This document shows positions 31,488 through 46,599 of a DNA stretch of 64,000 nt, one piece after another; within the stretch, counting starts at the first letter, position 1; each line of letters begins with the position of its first letter. Both the position numbers and the translations under genes were made by a program. Source of the DNA: Guillardia theta CCMP2712 (lineage: Eukaryota > Cryptophyceae > Pyrenomonadales > Geminigeraceae); NCBI RefSeq assembly GCF_000315625.1, contig NW_005434637.1, forward strand, positions 48,505 to 112,504, written 5' to 3'. Under the pieces are notes generated by a model. The model did not search any database and was not told where the DNA came from. It saw only the letters and a program-made list of their open reading frames with translations.

Positions 31488-31693
31488 TGAGTGGTATACG
31501 AGATTCACACATGTACACCTCCTCTTGTTGACCTTGATCACAAATAGCCTGCTCGTTGGCAAAAGACGCCTCTGCGCTCTACTTGCTTTTAAATGCAGAA
31601 AGTCATAGCAGTCTCAGACTTTCGGAGACGCGGCTTGTGACACCTGTCTGGCGCGGAGCCTGAGGAAGACAAGGGGGCTGAGTTACGTGGTGA

Positions 31694-34600
31694 TCAGTTC
31701 AAAGTCCAATCCTCAGACTCATAGTAATTGTTCGCTTTGGTAAATCAGTGTCAAGTTTCTTCGCAATCGCAAGGCCGCACCTTGAAGAAGGGTTTCCAAC
31801 ATGTTGCACATCTCATGATACGTTAGCTTTCCTCCCCACCTGTTCGTTTGTGTCATCACTAGCGCCAAGTTGAGCATCCAAGTGACCTGAACTGCTTTCC
31901 ATCTGGACTCAAAGTCGGATCAGTCGCAGACGGTCTGCTGATCTCAGCTCCAGAGAAATCAACTGGGATGTACTGACGATACAGACAAGAGTGAGACAAG
32001 AAATCATGTCCGCCTCAGCTCTTACTTCTTCTCTGTTGTTCAAAAACTTCTTTAGCTCCTCTTTGAGATTCAAACCCTGCGCATCATCCGAATCAAGGCG
32101 ATCACCTTGTAGTTTCTGAACCTACCTGCCCAGCTCGATTGAACAGCGCTCTCTTGTATTTCTCGATACAGCTCCTCATGTAAAGAAGTTTTGCATATGG
32201 CAGCCCAGCCTGCCACCCGCGTCATCACTGGAAGCACGTCGAAGTGCTTTAGGATCGATGACCTGACCCTCGCTCATGTCCGGAGGTAGTTGCGTGACAA
32301 ACACAATCTTGTGGAGCTGATTCAACATCTGCCCAGTCATCAATCTTCCTTTTCCTCTCTTGCTCTCTCCTGTCCTGTCCTGTCTTGTCCTGTCCTCTCT
32401 CCCCCTCACCTGACTTGCGGGATCAATCTCCTTCACGTTGGCTGCTGGCACTGCATCCCTTCACGTCAGGGTACGAGTCAGCATCTCTTTCCTGCTTCAC
32501 CGCGCAAGCTTGAGGACACGCCAGGCCGGGAGGTTTTTCCTGCAGCATGGCAACATCAGTTTCGACCCTGCAGCTCTGTGAAAGCATTCTGCAATCTGTA
32601 ACAGAGGAATGGACCAGTCCAAAGGCCTCTGCTGACAGTCGCAATCTACCTTGTCCTGAGACTCTAGGAGTGATCGCTATGTACAAGGAGAGCAGATATC
32701 CTCACGATGTTTTCGCCACCTCATCTCTTACCTGGCGTCTGCGGTAGGTGTCGCGGGTTTGCACCTGCAGGACATGGCGGCAGCGGGAAGGGAAGTCATG
32801 AGCAGAGAGCCAAGAACGAGGAGAGGCGATACCTGGGGTGTTAGGAAGATTTGCACTTGGCGTGTGCGGGATGATGGGGCCACGGCGGACAGGAGAGGAT
32901 CGTCTGCCAGGGGAAGTGCCGCCGAAGAAAATACTTGCACCTCGTGTTGTTGACTCACGCTGTGAGAAGATGTCGATGTTGGCTTGAAAACAATCTTGCA
33001 GAATAGTTCTTCTACCTGACTTTTGAGCAGCGCTTCATATCTCTCCTTGTCAATCTGAAGATCATACTTCATTACTAAATTCCACAAGATTGATAGGATT
33101 TCACGACCATCAACGATTGAACTTGTGTCTCCAGTTGCATATTCCTTGTGTAAAGCTCATCGGTTCTTTCCATGCAATCTCTGCAAGGAAACAATCAAGA
33201 CTTGTTGCAGTATCAAGGTTTGTAACTTCCTTCTTGTCATACGGTCGTTTCTGTCCCAACAATTAATCTGCATCATGATCTGCAAGCCTTCATCAGCAAA
33301 CCATGGAAGACACAGACAACCATACCTCGATGATGTCTGGACGAGCTGCTGTGTCTGGATTCATCATCGTTTTTACGAGCTGCGCCAAATCATCACAACT
33401 TCAGAAAGGCGAACAACGTCATCACCTCCTTGAGTTCGTCAGAGTATTCCTTCGTCGGGTCATTGATTGGTTCAAACCGTCCTTCCACTATGTTTGCCGC
33501 AGTCTGAATATTATGCAAGAATCATTAAATTCACATAAGATGAGCTGGGGATGACCTGTAAAGGATTGTTCTCCGAGAAAGGAGCTTTCAAGCATATCAT
33601 CTTTGTGAATCAGCAAGTCAGATAATCTTCTAGGTATCCCATCACACGACGATTGGTTGACAGTTCACCTGATACAGAATGACACCCAGTGACCAGATAT
33701 CCGCCTTCTCCGTGTACGGTCTCCTGCAAGTCTGCAACTTCACAAGAGCCAACGATTTTGTTTTGTCTGCAGGCAGAGCAAATTGACGAGCAACAAGTAG
33801 CACAAGCACATCGCAAGGAACAAGCAGCAGAAGAAACGGTATGGGACCTCTCGATGATCTCAGGGCAGGAGTAGGTGAGGGTTCCGACCACAGAGGACAT
33901 GACGCTGATCTCCGTGTGTTTTTGACTGTCGGCAATGTCAGACTCCGAACATTACATCAAGCGCAATTTTCACAAATCCTCTCACACAAGAGAGGCACAT
34001 TCTCAACGAGTAAAAGCATCGTTCAGATGACAGAATGCTGTTTACCGAGCCAGGCCGAAGTCGACCAATATCGGTCGTTGTCTTGACAACTACAAACTCC
34101 ATTACTGTTCTCACAATCAACAGCCAAAAGACGACTTGAGTGAGCGAATCGACTTCTGTGGTGAGAAGGATATTGGATGGTGTCAGGTCTCTGCGGGTAT
34201 TGGTGAGATTAAGGCAAAGAAATTTCGGCTACCTGTGTGTAATGTTCTTCTTCTTGTGGATGTAGTAGAGCCCATGACATATCTTGCAATGTAAAGATTA
34301 ATCGAATACAAGAAATAGAAAGACGGGCAAGGTATGTCAGGCAGGTGATAAGACAATGCTGTGTAACGAGACAACAGCGCTGAGGGATGATGTCCATAGA
34401 GTGTGAATGCGCTAGGAAAGCCGAGCCAAAAACACAACAAGGTAGATACGGCAAGTTCGATCAAGAGCAACACTTGAACATGATTCAAAGGACCATTACA
34501 ACGACCATCATGTTGAAAACAAACGAACAAGACCAAACCAATGGTGTGATTGCTGACGAGTGCAAAATCACTGAACATAATGGTTCTCACCTGTATGAGC

Positions 34601-37183
34601 AAGTCTCTGATATTCCTCTCTGGAATTCTTTGATTCTTCCCCGAATGACTGTAACAAGTGAGTTTGAAGATGTCACAATCGTTTACATTCAGCGCTCGAG
34701 CCGTCAAGTTCACCTGTTAATTAGCTCCATCAAACTTGATCCTTCCTGTTTGACTATCAGAGACATCAGTACACAATCTAAGTCCCATCACCACTAGTTC
34801 CATCACAATGTACAGCCCTCGATCACTTCCACTGATCGATCTGTCCGTGAACGAGTCGACGTACTTGAAAATTGTCACATGCTCTGATGCATCTTAAAGA
34901 GCGTTACCTTGACGATGTTGGGATGACTCATCTGCTGCAAGAGCGACACCTCTCTGTGCGTGTCCTGTGACGTCATCACCTCCTCAATCACCACTACCTT
35001 CTCCTCCTCGTTTTTCTCTTCCCACTGCTTCCTCCCCTGTCCCTCACTCCTCCCCTCCTTCATGTCCCCTCCTCTACCCTATCCTCCCATTTCTTCTCCT
35101 CCTCCCTCTACTTCCTCTCTGCGCATGTCGCCATGATCTGATCTGCTGTCTCTCACTTTCTCGAGTTGGACATCAGCGTCGATGGGGATTTCCTTGAGCG
35201 CGTAGTAGACTGGTCCGTCTGCTCCTCCTCCTCCTGCCAGCCTAGCTCGCCAGATGGTTCCGAAAGCTCCTTTTCCTGTAAGGATAGGTAGTGAAGAGTA
35301 CAGTGAATGACAACGACCAGAGCAAGGCAGGAGAGGGCAGGAGAGAGCAGTGGAGGAGCGATGGCAAGGAGGAGGCAGGAGGAGCGTACCGATTGAGTCA
35401 CCCACGAGCAAGTAGTCTCTTATCCTCTTGTCGCTCTCCATGTCCGACCGCATCTCGCCGATGGCCTGAAGAGCAGGAGGTGAGCTGAGCAGGGAGAAAG
35501 AGCTTGCGTGCCTTTCGCATGCTCTCTAGCTTGTCGTCAGGAAGATCGAAGAGGACACGAGCAAGTTTGCTGTGGAGAGAGATCACGGAAGGAAGGCGAG
35601 GAGGGAGGAAGGGAGGGGCAGGAAAAGAGGAGGTGAGGGGGGAAGGGGTTGGGAGTGAGAGAAGTGAAGGAGTCGAATTCTGTCACCGGCACTTCTCCAG
35701 GTCCCGCTGGTATTGTCCAATCTCGATGAACCTCTCAAAGATCGACTGCAGAGATCCAGCGGTCAAGCAGAAAACAGGCAGACGAACGTTGGGAAGGATA
35801 CAGGAGCAAAGATTCTCCGGAAACTTCGTCGATTCCGCTCCAGCGAGAACAAAAATCGCAGAGCCTGCAAGCAGGAGGTCGGGCGACTTGACAGAGCCAG
35901 GAAATCAAAGAAAGCAAAGGAGGAGGAGGGGGAGGAGGCCGGGGGGGGAGGGGGGGCACCTTGACTGCGTGGGCAGCGACCGCGAGGACTTGCGTCTCAT
36001 GCATCGGGTCTGAAGCTCGTGTTCCATCCTCTCCCGCAGGAACCTTCTTTGCATTCTCGCACTCCATGAGAAGAACTTTGGTGAGGATGAAAATTCCGTT
36101 GGACTGTCGAATGTGACAAGAGTTCTCATCATCGAACGCCAGCTCACTGAGGAGCGAGCATCCAGCGATCAAAATGTCGTCCCTCCCCACCATCTTGCTC
36201 TGAAAGTCTCCCACCCGTCCGAGAATGTTCAGAACTATGTTGATCCCTCCCAACAGTCTGATCTGCCTCACAGAATCTTGCGTCACCGTCCGCTCAAGCA
36301 AGCGGAGGCCATACAGAAGAATGCTGTCCTCAGAGCTCTGAACCATACTGAGGAATATGCGGATCGACTCGAGGTTCACCAGGGTGATCTTGTTCTCCTC
36401 GATCTGGCAGAGGTTGTACAGGATGTCCGCAACCAGCTCGCGGTATTCCATCTTCATCTTGTCCGAGTCCAGCAGCTCGAGCAGCTTCTGCCCTGCAGTC
36501 AGCCCGTCGCCGGTGGGAAGGAGAAGGATCCCCTGGATGTCCTGAGAGAGGATGGCCGTGCTTCGGCTCAGCTTCTGCAGCGCCATCAGCACGCTCTGCA
36601 GCAGGAACCTCTCAGCTGTGGACAAGAGGTAGCACATGGTCTTGCGGCACTGGATGATCCAGTCCGCCTCCAGCTTGCTCAACATGCTGGCGATGTGCGT
36701 CAATGGCGGGAGGCTCTGAGCTACTGACGCCTGATCGAGCAGCTCGCTGTAGTGCTTGTTCCCTTCCTCTTCAAAGATAGCAACGAGCTCCTCCCCTCCT
36801 CCTCTCATCAAGAATCGTCTCTGAAGAGCTTTATCTCGAGTCAGGATCCGAATGCTCTGCATTACCACCAATCTGTGATTGCCTGACGGCAGCTGTTGCC
36901 ATCTCCCCTCCAGGAATCTCATCTCCAGCAGATGCTGTAGCAGCTGTAAGAAGACGCTATCTTGGGTGCACGGACGTCTGAGAACACCTGCCATGTCAGG
37001 GTTCGAGCTTCGCACTCCCAGGAGGCTACTGAAGTCATACACGCTGTTGTAGTGAGTAATGAACATGTCCAACATCTTCGTTTCTTCCTCCACATTCTCG
37101 TTGATCATATCCAACGCGTCGCCGTTCTCTTGTATCACACGAACGATCCTGGACATGAACTCCCTGTGACTCTCGGGCTCCAT
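31694..37183 (-). CDS. NEK10: NEK10-like kinase with armadillo repeats (many exons)
   Basis: Orthologue of NEK10, a NIMA-family kinase tied to cilia and DNA-damage checkpoint work. The first exon(s), 37183 to ~35980, encode a ~390-aa ARM-like helical region. Kinase exons follow: GKGAFGTIWRA (~35270), YYALKEIPI, LLQQMSHPNIVKV (~34910), GLYIVMELV, ICHGLYYIHKKK joined to HRDLTPSNILL (~34200), ILVDFGLAR (~34055), SVVGTLTYSCPEII (~33870), TEKADIWSLGVILYQ (~33690) and AANIVEGRFEPI. HRDLT, with Thr in place of the usual Lys, and the CPE triad are features I recall from animal NEK10. The C-terminal tail is also matched: LNQLHKIVFVTQLPP (~32310), CIEKYKRALF, NLKEELKKFL and NNYYESEDW before the stop at 31694. 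Introns are short and numerous; not all junctions are fixed. Confidence 0.88.
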
Positions 37184-38286
37184 GGCGAGCTTTGATCAGG
37201 GAGAAGGTAGTAAGAGAGTCCAACGAGCGCGAGGGAGGTAGTGAATGGAAGGAAGAAAGGAGGGAGAAGAACAGTAGTAGGAGAGAAGGAGGAGAGGGAG
37301 GGAGGAGAGGGAGGGAGGAGAGGGAGGAGAGGGAGGGAGGAGAGGGAGGGAGGAGAGGGAGGGAGGAGAGGGAGGGAGGAGAGGGAGGATCAGCTCGTCA
37401 TGACGACGACATCGCCTCTTCTTCTCTTCCCTTCATCTTCCTCCGCCTTAGCGACATGTTTCCGGATCAGGTTGAGCGGAAGATGGGTGAGCCAAAATAA
37501 CTAAACCGCAAATGATGGGTGACCACACGCAGTGTTTACTGATCCTAGCAGCACCGTGTCACACAGACAGTGAGGAAATCAGAGGGACGCAGATAGCAGT
37601 GCGCAGATAGCAAGATGCAGAGGACGAACAAGAGGAGGAGAGAGCAGGAGGGACGTGGGGCAGGAGGGAGGGGAGGGAGGAGAGAAGAGCAGGAGGGACG
37701 TGGGGGCAGGAGGGAGGGGAGGGAGGAGAGAAGAGCAGGAGGGACGCGGGGCAGGAGGGAGGGGAGGGAGGAGGGAAGTGGAGGGGGGAGGAGGAGTCCA
37801 AGGGAAGGGAGAGGCAGGAGGCGATGGTGTATGGGATGGGATGAAGTAGGAGAGATGGTACATGTAGAGAACGAAAAGGCAGGGGAGGGAGGCTACGTAG
37901 ATGATACGGTATGAGGAGGACTGTGCTAGGTTGAGATAAGGGTAAATGAGGGGGTGAAGTCATGAAAGGAGGCGAGGTGGTTTGGGCATGACCATGATGT
38001 TGCTAGTATGTCAATTGCACTATACTGCTTGATTTGATGTGAAACTGTGACGAGGACAAAAAGATGAGAGGTTTTACTGTGCTAGCCCCAGCAGGTAGCT
38101 GGTTGTATGCGACTGTTCCAACCTTGAAGCCCAGCACCAACTGATGACGCACAAGATCCTCGAGTTCATCCGCCAAGTTCAAGTTGCCATCAGTCAGCCA
38201 TCCCTTCTGCGTTACTTCGATCCAGACCCCGTTGATCCTTCAGTGCCGGGCGGCGAACCTGAGCATGTCGAATGTGAGAGACTCTG
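37184..38286. repeat. Purine-rich intergenic region
   Basis: GGGAGGAGAG-type repeats at ~37280-37390 and a ~50-bp GAGGGAGGAGAGAAGAGCAG tandem at ~37640-37780. The remaining ~350 bp before the CNNM-like gene is ordinary sequence that probably holds its promoter. No gene. Confidence 0.7.
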
Positions 38287-41233
<2,947 letters not shown>

Positions 41234-41321
41234 AGCGAGGCAGGTCAGCAGAGTCTCAGCCAGACCGAACCAACGGACAGAGAGGACGAGGATCGTTGCC
41301 GGTAACACCCGCTAACCAACT

Positions 41322-41420
41322 TGCCCCTGCCCCTGCCCCTGCCCCTGCCCCTGCCCCTGTGCCCCTGCCCCTGCCCCTGCCCCTGCCCCTGCCCCTGCCC
41401 CTGTGCCCCTGCCCCGCCCC
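41322..41420. repeat. CCCCTG hexamer array
   Basis: About 16 copies of CCCCTG with occasional GTG interruptions, between the convergent CNNM-like and MOCS1A genes. Confidence 0.93.
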
Positions 41421-41714
41421 TTCCCCTGCCTCTCAGAAATGCTCTCTGACGTTGAGAGTAGAACACACTAGAGGATGTGGACCCGGAGAGTCTCGAGGCG
41501 AGACTGCTGCCACGGAAAATGCCAATGTAGTGAATTACATGACTGAATATAGCGAAACCTGCTGCTCGTGTCGATTCCCCTCCTCCTCAGTGCCTTGATT
41601 CTCTTGTCTACCCATCGCTCATCCTCCTATCTTGATCATTGGCCTGTTCTTGCTCGATGCCAGTTCATGCATGTCCCCCTGCCGTGCCATTTCAACCACC
41701 TCTTCCCTCCTCCC

Positions 41715-43964
41715 TCAAAAAATGCTCACGTTGCCGCCATGTTTCGCTGCTTTCCTCCAAACCGCAGCGTGAATGACGTCGAGAAGCTGCTCACGAGCAT
41801 TAGGGGCAGGTAGTGAGAGGAGGAGACGAAGAGGAGAGGAGGGTAGAATGAAGGATACAAAGGAGGGAGGAAGAAAGGAGAAGCGAATGGTAGGGAAGGT
41901 CAAACGACGAGGAGGAGGGATGGAACAGGAAAGGAGGCTCCATACCTGATCATCGCCGTCGCCGCTGCGCATGCGATCCCTTAAAGAAACTTCCTCGTTG
42001 CCAAAGAGACAAACTTTGATGCTGCAAAGAATGATCAAATAGCGACAAGGGAACAAGGAGCGAGCAAAGGTACAGTACAGAGGTAGAGAGAAGGGGAACG
42101 AGGAGGGAAGAAGTAGAAGGGTGAAGGAGGAGGGGGATGAAGACGAGGAGGAGGAGGAGGAGGAGGAGGAGGAGGAGGAGGAGGAGGAGGAGGAGGAGGA
42201 GGAGGAGGAACCACCTCCGTCTGCAGTAATTCNNNNNNNNNNNNNNNNNNNNNNNNNNNNNNNNNNNNNNNNNNNNNNNNNNNNNNNNNNNNNNNNNNNN
42301 NNNNNNNNNNNNNNNNNNNNNNNNNNNNNNNNGTATCTGGAGGAGGAGGAACCAACCTCCCGTCTGCAGTAATTCTTAGACGGTTGCAGGAACCGCAGAA
42401 ATGTTGCGACATCGAGGTAATGAAGCCTACACTTCCCTGCCACCATCGGTCAGTCCAAGTCATACACGCACCCCTCCTTGCTCAATGCCTCCTGACTTCA
42501 CCTCTTCTCCTTCAATCTTCCAGGCCTTCGAGGTGTCGTTCGCCTGTGGGCGCGTGAGTTCAAGGCAGAGTTGAAACTTTGCAGGTGGGAGAAAAGGAGA
42601 CGAGAGGAGACAACGATGAAGCAACGGGGATGAGAGCCGACCCAGAGGAGCACGAAGACGTTGCAAGAGTGAGGGAAAGAGGGAAAGAAAAGCATTCATC
42701 TACTTTGTCTTCGTCTCTTCTGCGATGAAATGACGGAAAACGTTTCTTGATCACATCGAGCATTTCCATGTAGCTGACAAACTTGAAAAGGATCACGAAA
42801 ACAAAAAGCTCTGCAGCTGGTTACCTTGTTGTCGCTCCAGCGATTACCATCAAATGGCATATACTCAATGAATCGTACATTCAGTTTCTTTTTCTACATC
42901 AAAAAATCAACAAACAAAAACCTTGTGCTCGATTTTACCATTGCAAACTCGACGAAGGGGATAATTTCGTCATCGTTCACGCCCCGCATCATTACACAAT
43001 TCACTTGTTTGAAATGCATCAGAACATACCACGTGCGGAACTAGTCAAGCTTACCTTTGACACTTCTCAACCTTCCTTGAGCCTTCATATTGGCAGCTTG
43101 TTCTATACATTCCAACACTCTTGAAAAACCCCTTGACAACCATCTTAACTCAGCACGCGTCTTCATGGAAAGACAATCACCTTCTCCTCGTGATCAGCTC
43201 AAACTTCGGTTCTATCAGCGTGTCAAGACTGATATTCACAGCATCCAATCCCCCCTGCATGAATGAAGGGAAGTAAGAAGTGAAGAGCAGGAAAACGTCT
43301 CTTTGCCTCAGCTAGCTCCAACAAGTGTCTTCCTAGAGTAATCCCGTTGGATGTCATACCCAACGTCTCCAATCCCCTCTCCTTCAAGCTCCCCAGCCGA
43401 GCCACCACATCCACAATGTCTTTTCTCACCTTGGCAGAGATTCAGTCGACAAAGACACAACATGCAACCTTTCCTCACCATCGGCTCCCCTCCCGTGAGT
43501 CGAATCTTGGATACACCTTCTCTGACAAACAGAGACGCAAGTCTGTAGATCTCCTCACTCGTCAGGAGCTTCTCAGACGGAGACAACTGGACTCCTTCCT
43601 CCGGCATGCAATATTTGCACCGCAAGTTGCAGCGCTCTGTTAGAGAGATGCGAAGGTAATCATGAAACCGCCCGAAGCTGTCTGTCAGAGGAGAAGTCGA
43701 TGGACTTTCCGCCCTTGAGCTGACTTGCACGTTCATCATTGTTTCAGAGCAGTCCGCTTGCTGCATCTGCTTCGAAGAATGCTTGTGTGTGGTGGAGTAT
43801 CGCCTTGGGTGGGCTGACTCTTGGAGCAACGAGCAATAGTGACTTGGCTTCCTGATCCCTCCATTGTGATTAAATAACGTGATATCTTGCCTTCGTCTCT
43901 TAGCAGCTGACTCAGCAGCTAGTCGAAGCCTCCACAAGCGCCGACAAGAAGCCGGAAACAACAT
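41715..43964 (-). CDS. MOCS1A: MOCS1A/CNX2-type GTP 3',8-cyclase, radical SAM (multi-exon, interrupted by gap)
   Basis: First step of molybdenum-cofactor synthesis: GTP to cyclic pyranopterin precursor, in mitochondria. The N-terminal ~90 residues are Arg/Ser-rich ([19 protein letters not shown]), a plausible mitochondrial presequence. The radical-SAM core follows: [20 protein letters not shown] (CxxxCxxC) and IRLTGGEP. Later exons give [55 protein letters not shown] and [15 protein letters not shown]. Then come [21 protein letters not shown] (second Fe-S CxxC), [17 protein letters not shown] and [13 protein letters not shown]. The exon ending RITADG abuts the 100-N gap. Fe-S ligands appear complete apart from sequence hidden around the gap. 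Introns are short where resolved. Confidence 0.92.
42144..42375. repeat. GGA microsatellite, gap and duplicated gap flanks in MOCS1A
   Basis: GAGGAG repeats (42144-42209) lead to a 100-N gap at 42233-42332. The sequence GGAGGAGGAACCACCTCCG followed by TCTGCAGTAATTC ends at 42232. A near-identical version (42339-42375) follows the gap, with single-base differences. This looks like one locus assembled twice across the gap. Confidence 0.9.
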
Positions 43965-45070
43965 CTGTGAAGAAAGAAATCACTCAGTGTTGTCGACGAC
44001 GTTGATGGTGATTATGTCGGGGATGACAATTTTGGGGATGACAACCGGCTACAAAGAAGACGACACGACGACTACAATGAAGACGATAACGGATGGGTGA
44101 ATGGATGGATGGATGGATGTTGTTACTGTCGTTGTCGTGGCAGTGATGATGGTGCAGGCAAAGCAAGATTTGAGGTGATGTTGGGCAAGTGGAGGAGGAT
44201 CAGGAGCAGGAGGAGTAGGAGCAGGAGCAGGAGCAGAAGGAGCAGGAGAAGGAGCAGGAGGAGGAGGAGGAGAGGGAGCAGGACGAGCAGGACGAGCAGG
44301 AGCAGGAGAAGGAGCAGGAGGAGGAGCAGCAGGAGCAGCAGGAGCAGGAGAAGGAGCAGGAGCAGGAGAAGGAGCAGGAGCAGGAGAAGGAGCAGGAGAA
44401 GATTCAGGAGGAGCAGGAACAGGAACAGGAGCAGGGAACAGGAGCAGGAACAGGAGCAGGAACAGGAGCAGGAGAAGGAGCAGGAGAAGGAGGAGAAGGA
44501 GCAGGAGGAGGAGGAGCAGGAGGAGGAGCAGGAGCAGGAGCAGGAGCGGGAGCAGGAGGAGGAGATTGAGATGAGGTGGGGGTGGGTTGGGTGGGAGGGA
44601 TGGAGGGATGGAGGGCAAGAGGAGCAGGAGGACTCGGGACGGAATGGTGGAGATGATGGGGAGATCAAAGAGAACATGTAGGTAGGGTATCTGGGTGAGG
44701 GGGGTACTGAAATTGTATTTTGGCAGGGTAGGGTGGTACACATCTGGTGAAGACAATAGGTGGGTACAGGGTAAATCTCCACGTTTACCCACATCTGTCA
44801 AGTCTCAAGTACCGGTAGCTGATTGACCAGGTTGGGAGCATGCAACAGGTGGATAAAATCAAGGGGTACACGATGAAGGGGGTGTATTAAAGCGCAAAGA
44901 CGAAAGTAATTGGGGGTAGGGACCTTAGTTGAGGGGTAGGTCTCGAATATTATCCCGACACATACCTTGAAGGAAGCTCCTCCCGTCTCCCTCCCCTCCC
45001 TCCCCTCCCTCCCCTCCCTCCCGTCTCCCTCCCCTCCCCCCCCTCCCTCCCCTCCCTCCCCTCCCTCCCC
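43965..45070. repeat. Intergenic microsatellites: GAGCAG, GGGGTAG and CTCCC stretches
   Basis: 44190-44570 is a degenerate GGAGCAGGAGCAGGAGAA array. 44690-44945 has many GGGGTAGGG/GGGTAC words. 44985-45070 is CTCCCTCCC. Long low-complexity open frames here are not genes. Confidence 0.85.
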
Positions 45071-46599
45071 TTCCTCCTCTTACAGCAGCAGCATTGATCG
45101 TTCAATGATGGCTGGACCAACTTGATCGAAGTCGTGGAGTTGAGCCGAACCAAACAGTCGAAGCGTTGAATGAATGCTTCCATTACCTCGCTCACTGTTC
45201 CTACACTTCTCCGGCTTGCTCTGCCGCCTCCCTGCCGCCTCCCTCCCTCTCGAGCTCCTCGCTCACAGCCCTCCTCGGGAGAGAAGAGGAGGGCTGTGAG
45301 CGAGAATCCTCGTCCTTGCTCATGAGCATCTTGTCCTGATGCAGGTCGCCACCGGCCTAGAGCTGCCCGAAGAGGCCAGGGCAGGCATCCATGACTCTCC
45401 GGGGAGGAGGGCCGCAACCGTGCGAGAGGTCGGCCAGGTTGACTTCTCCTCTCCCTCGCGAGAGGAGAAGACAGGGGTGCTGTCAGCGAGGAGAGGAGAG
45501 GAGACAGCGCCAGGTACAGCGAGGGAGTGACAGCGAGGAAGAGGAAGGAAGGGAGAGGGACACATGGTATACGATGCGCGATGGAGAAAGAGGAAGAAGC
45601 TCAAGAGGGAGAGGATAGAGTGATGCAAGGCGGTAGTCCATCAGTCTGAGCCATGGTGTGGGGTCACTCCTTGAACCCGATCCCCACGATCCGAAGATGG
45701 TTTGCAGCCATGACTTCATGTTCTGCACCTTCAGGGTGCTGGACATGGATAAGTTCGAGCAGATCATCCAGTGCATGCAGAGCCACTCGGCCGACCGTTG
45801 GTCCCCGAGTGCAGGTCCATCGTGCAGAACATCTCCGTGACCGTACACCCAAGGGCGAAGTAGGCCATGCTCCTTGTCTATCGGACGGTGTCGAACGGTC
45901 CGACTTTCGATACTCAGCCCGGGCTACTCACGGGCCTGCGGGATGATTGTCCGACTGATGAGTTTACTCAAAGTTAAGTTAAAAATCAGTACGAGGACAA
46001 TCAGGAGAGTCGAGGAGGCTTGACCCTGACACTGTCGCACAGGCCAAACGGCGAGACTCGAGAAGAGAAAAGACAGCGAGAACCAAACCTACTAGTCATC
46101 CTGCCGACTGCTGTCCCCCAAACTTAACTGATACCTTCACTTGACTGATGAGTCACCAGTGTCGTGGTCCCGGGTGCCTCTATAGAGGACTAACTGAGTT
46201 GAACTCGGAAACTGATCGCCGGATTGTCAAGGCCGCTATAACCGCCACTGTAACTGTTTGTTGAAGGAATGTCATGAAAGGCAACCCAGAAACATGAGTG
46301 GTGGAAGAGAAGGAGAAGGAGAAGGAGAGAGAGAAGAAGAAGAAGAAGAAGAATAGTAGGAGACGAAACAGCTAGTTGAAGCAAGTGATTGTGCGGAGAG
46401 TGTTCTGAATAAAAGATCATGACAGGCCTGACAAGTGGGCCCGACCGGAACTGACGAAATGAATCTCACAGGGAGGGTCTGCAGATGATGAGGAATTCAG
46501 CATGACTTATTGAACATCGATGGATATCACTGAAGTAATTTCAAGGTTGAAGGTACACGCATGAGGTGTGCTCTTCGACGTGTTGACCAACTCCTTGCG
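45071..46599. other. Intergenic region with repeat copy 2; no secure gene
   Basis: Contains the hairpin at 45258-45304 and the TTTACTCAAAG core at 45963 with ATCAGTACGAGGACAATC after it. Two possible exon fragments stand out: minus strand ~45120-45185 (MEAFIQRFDCLVRLNST) and plus strand ~45690-45790 (CSHDFMFCTFRVLDMDKFE). Neither connects to a gene or a known family, so they are not called. Confidence 0.45.
45258..45304. repeat. 19-bp perfect hairpin
   Basis: CTCGCTCACAGCCCTCCTC (45258-45276) and its exact complement (45286-45304) are separated by 9 nt (GGGAGAGAA). Confidence 0.9.

Noticed and set aside
35504-36727. Plus-strand frames antisense to the ARM region of NEK10
   Set aside because: Shadow frames; the minus strand carries the conserved protein.
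44049-44801. Leu/Pro/Ala-rich frames of 194-250 codons on both strands
   Set aside because: GAGCAG microsatellite translations.
45653-45946. Plus-strand exon candidate with CSHDFMFCTFRVLDMDKFE
   Set aside because: Looks protein-like, but I found no partner exons, splice continuity or family; left as a note in the intergenic entry.
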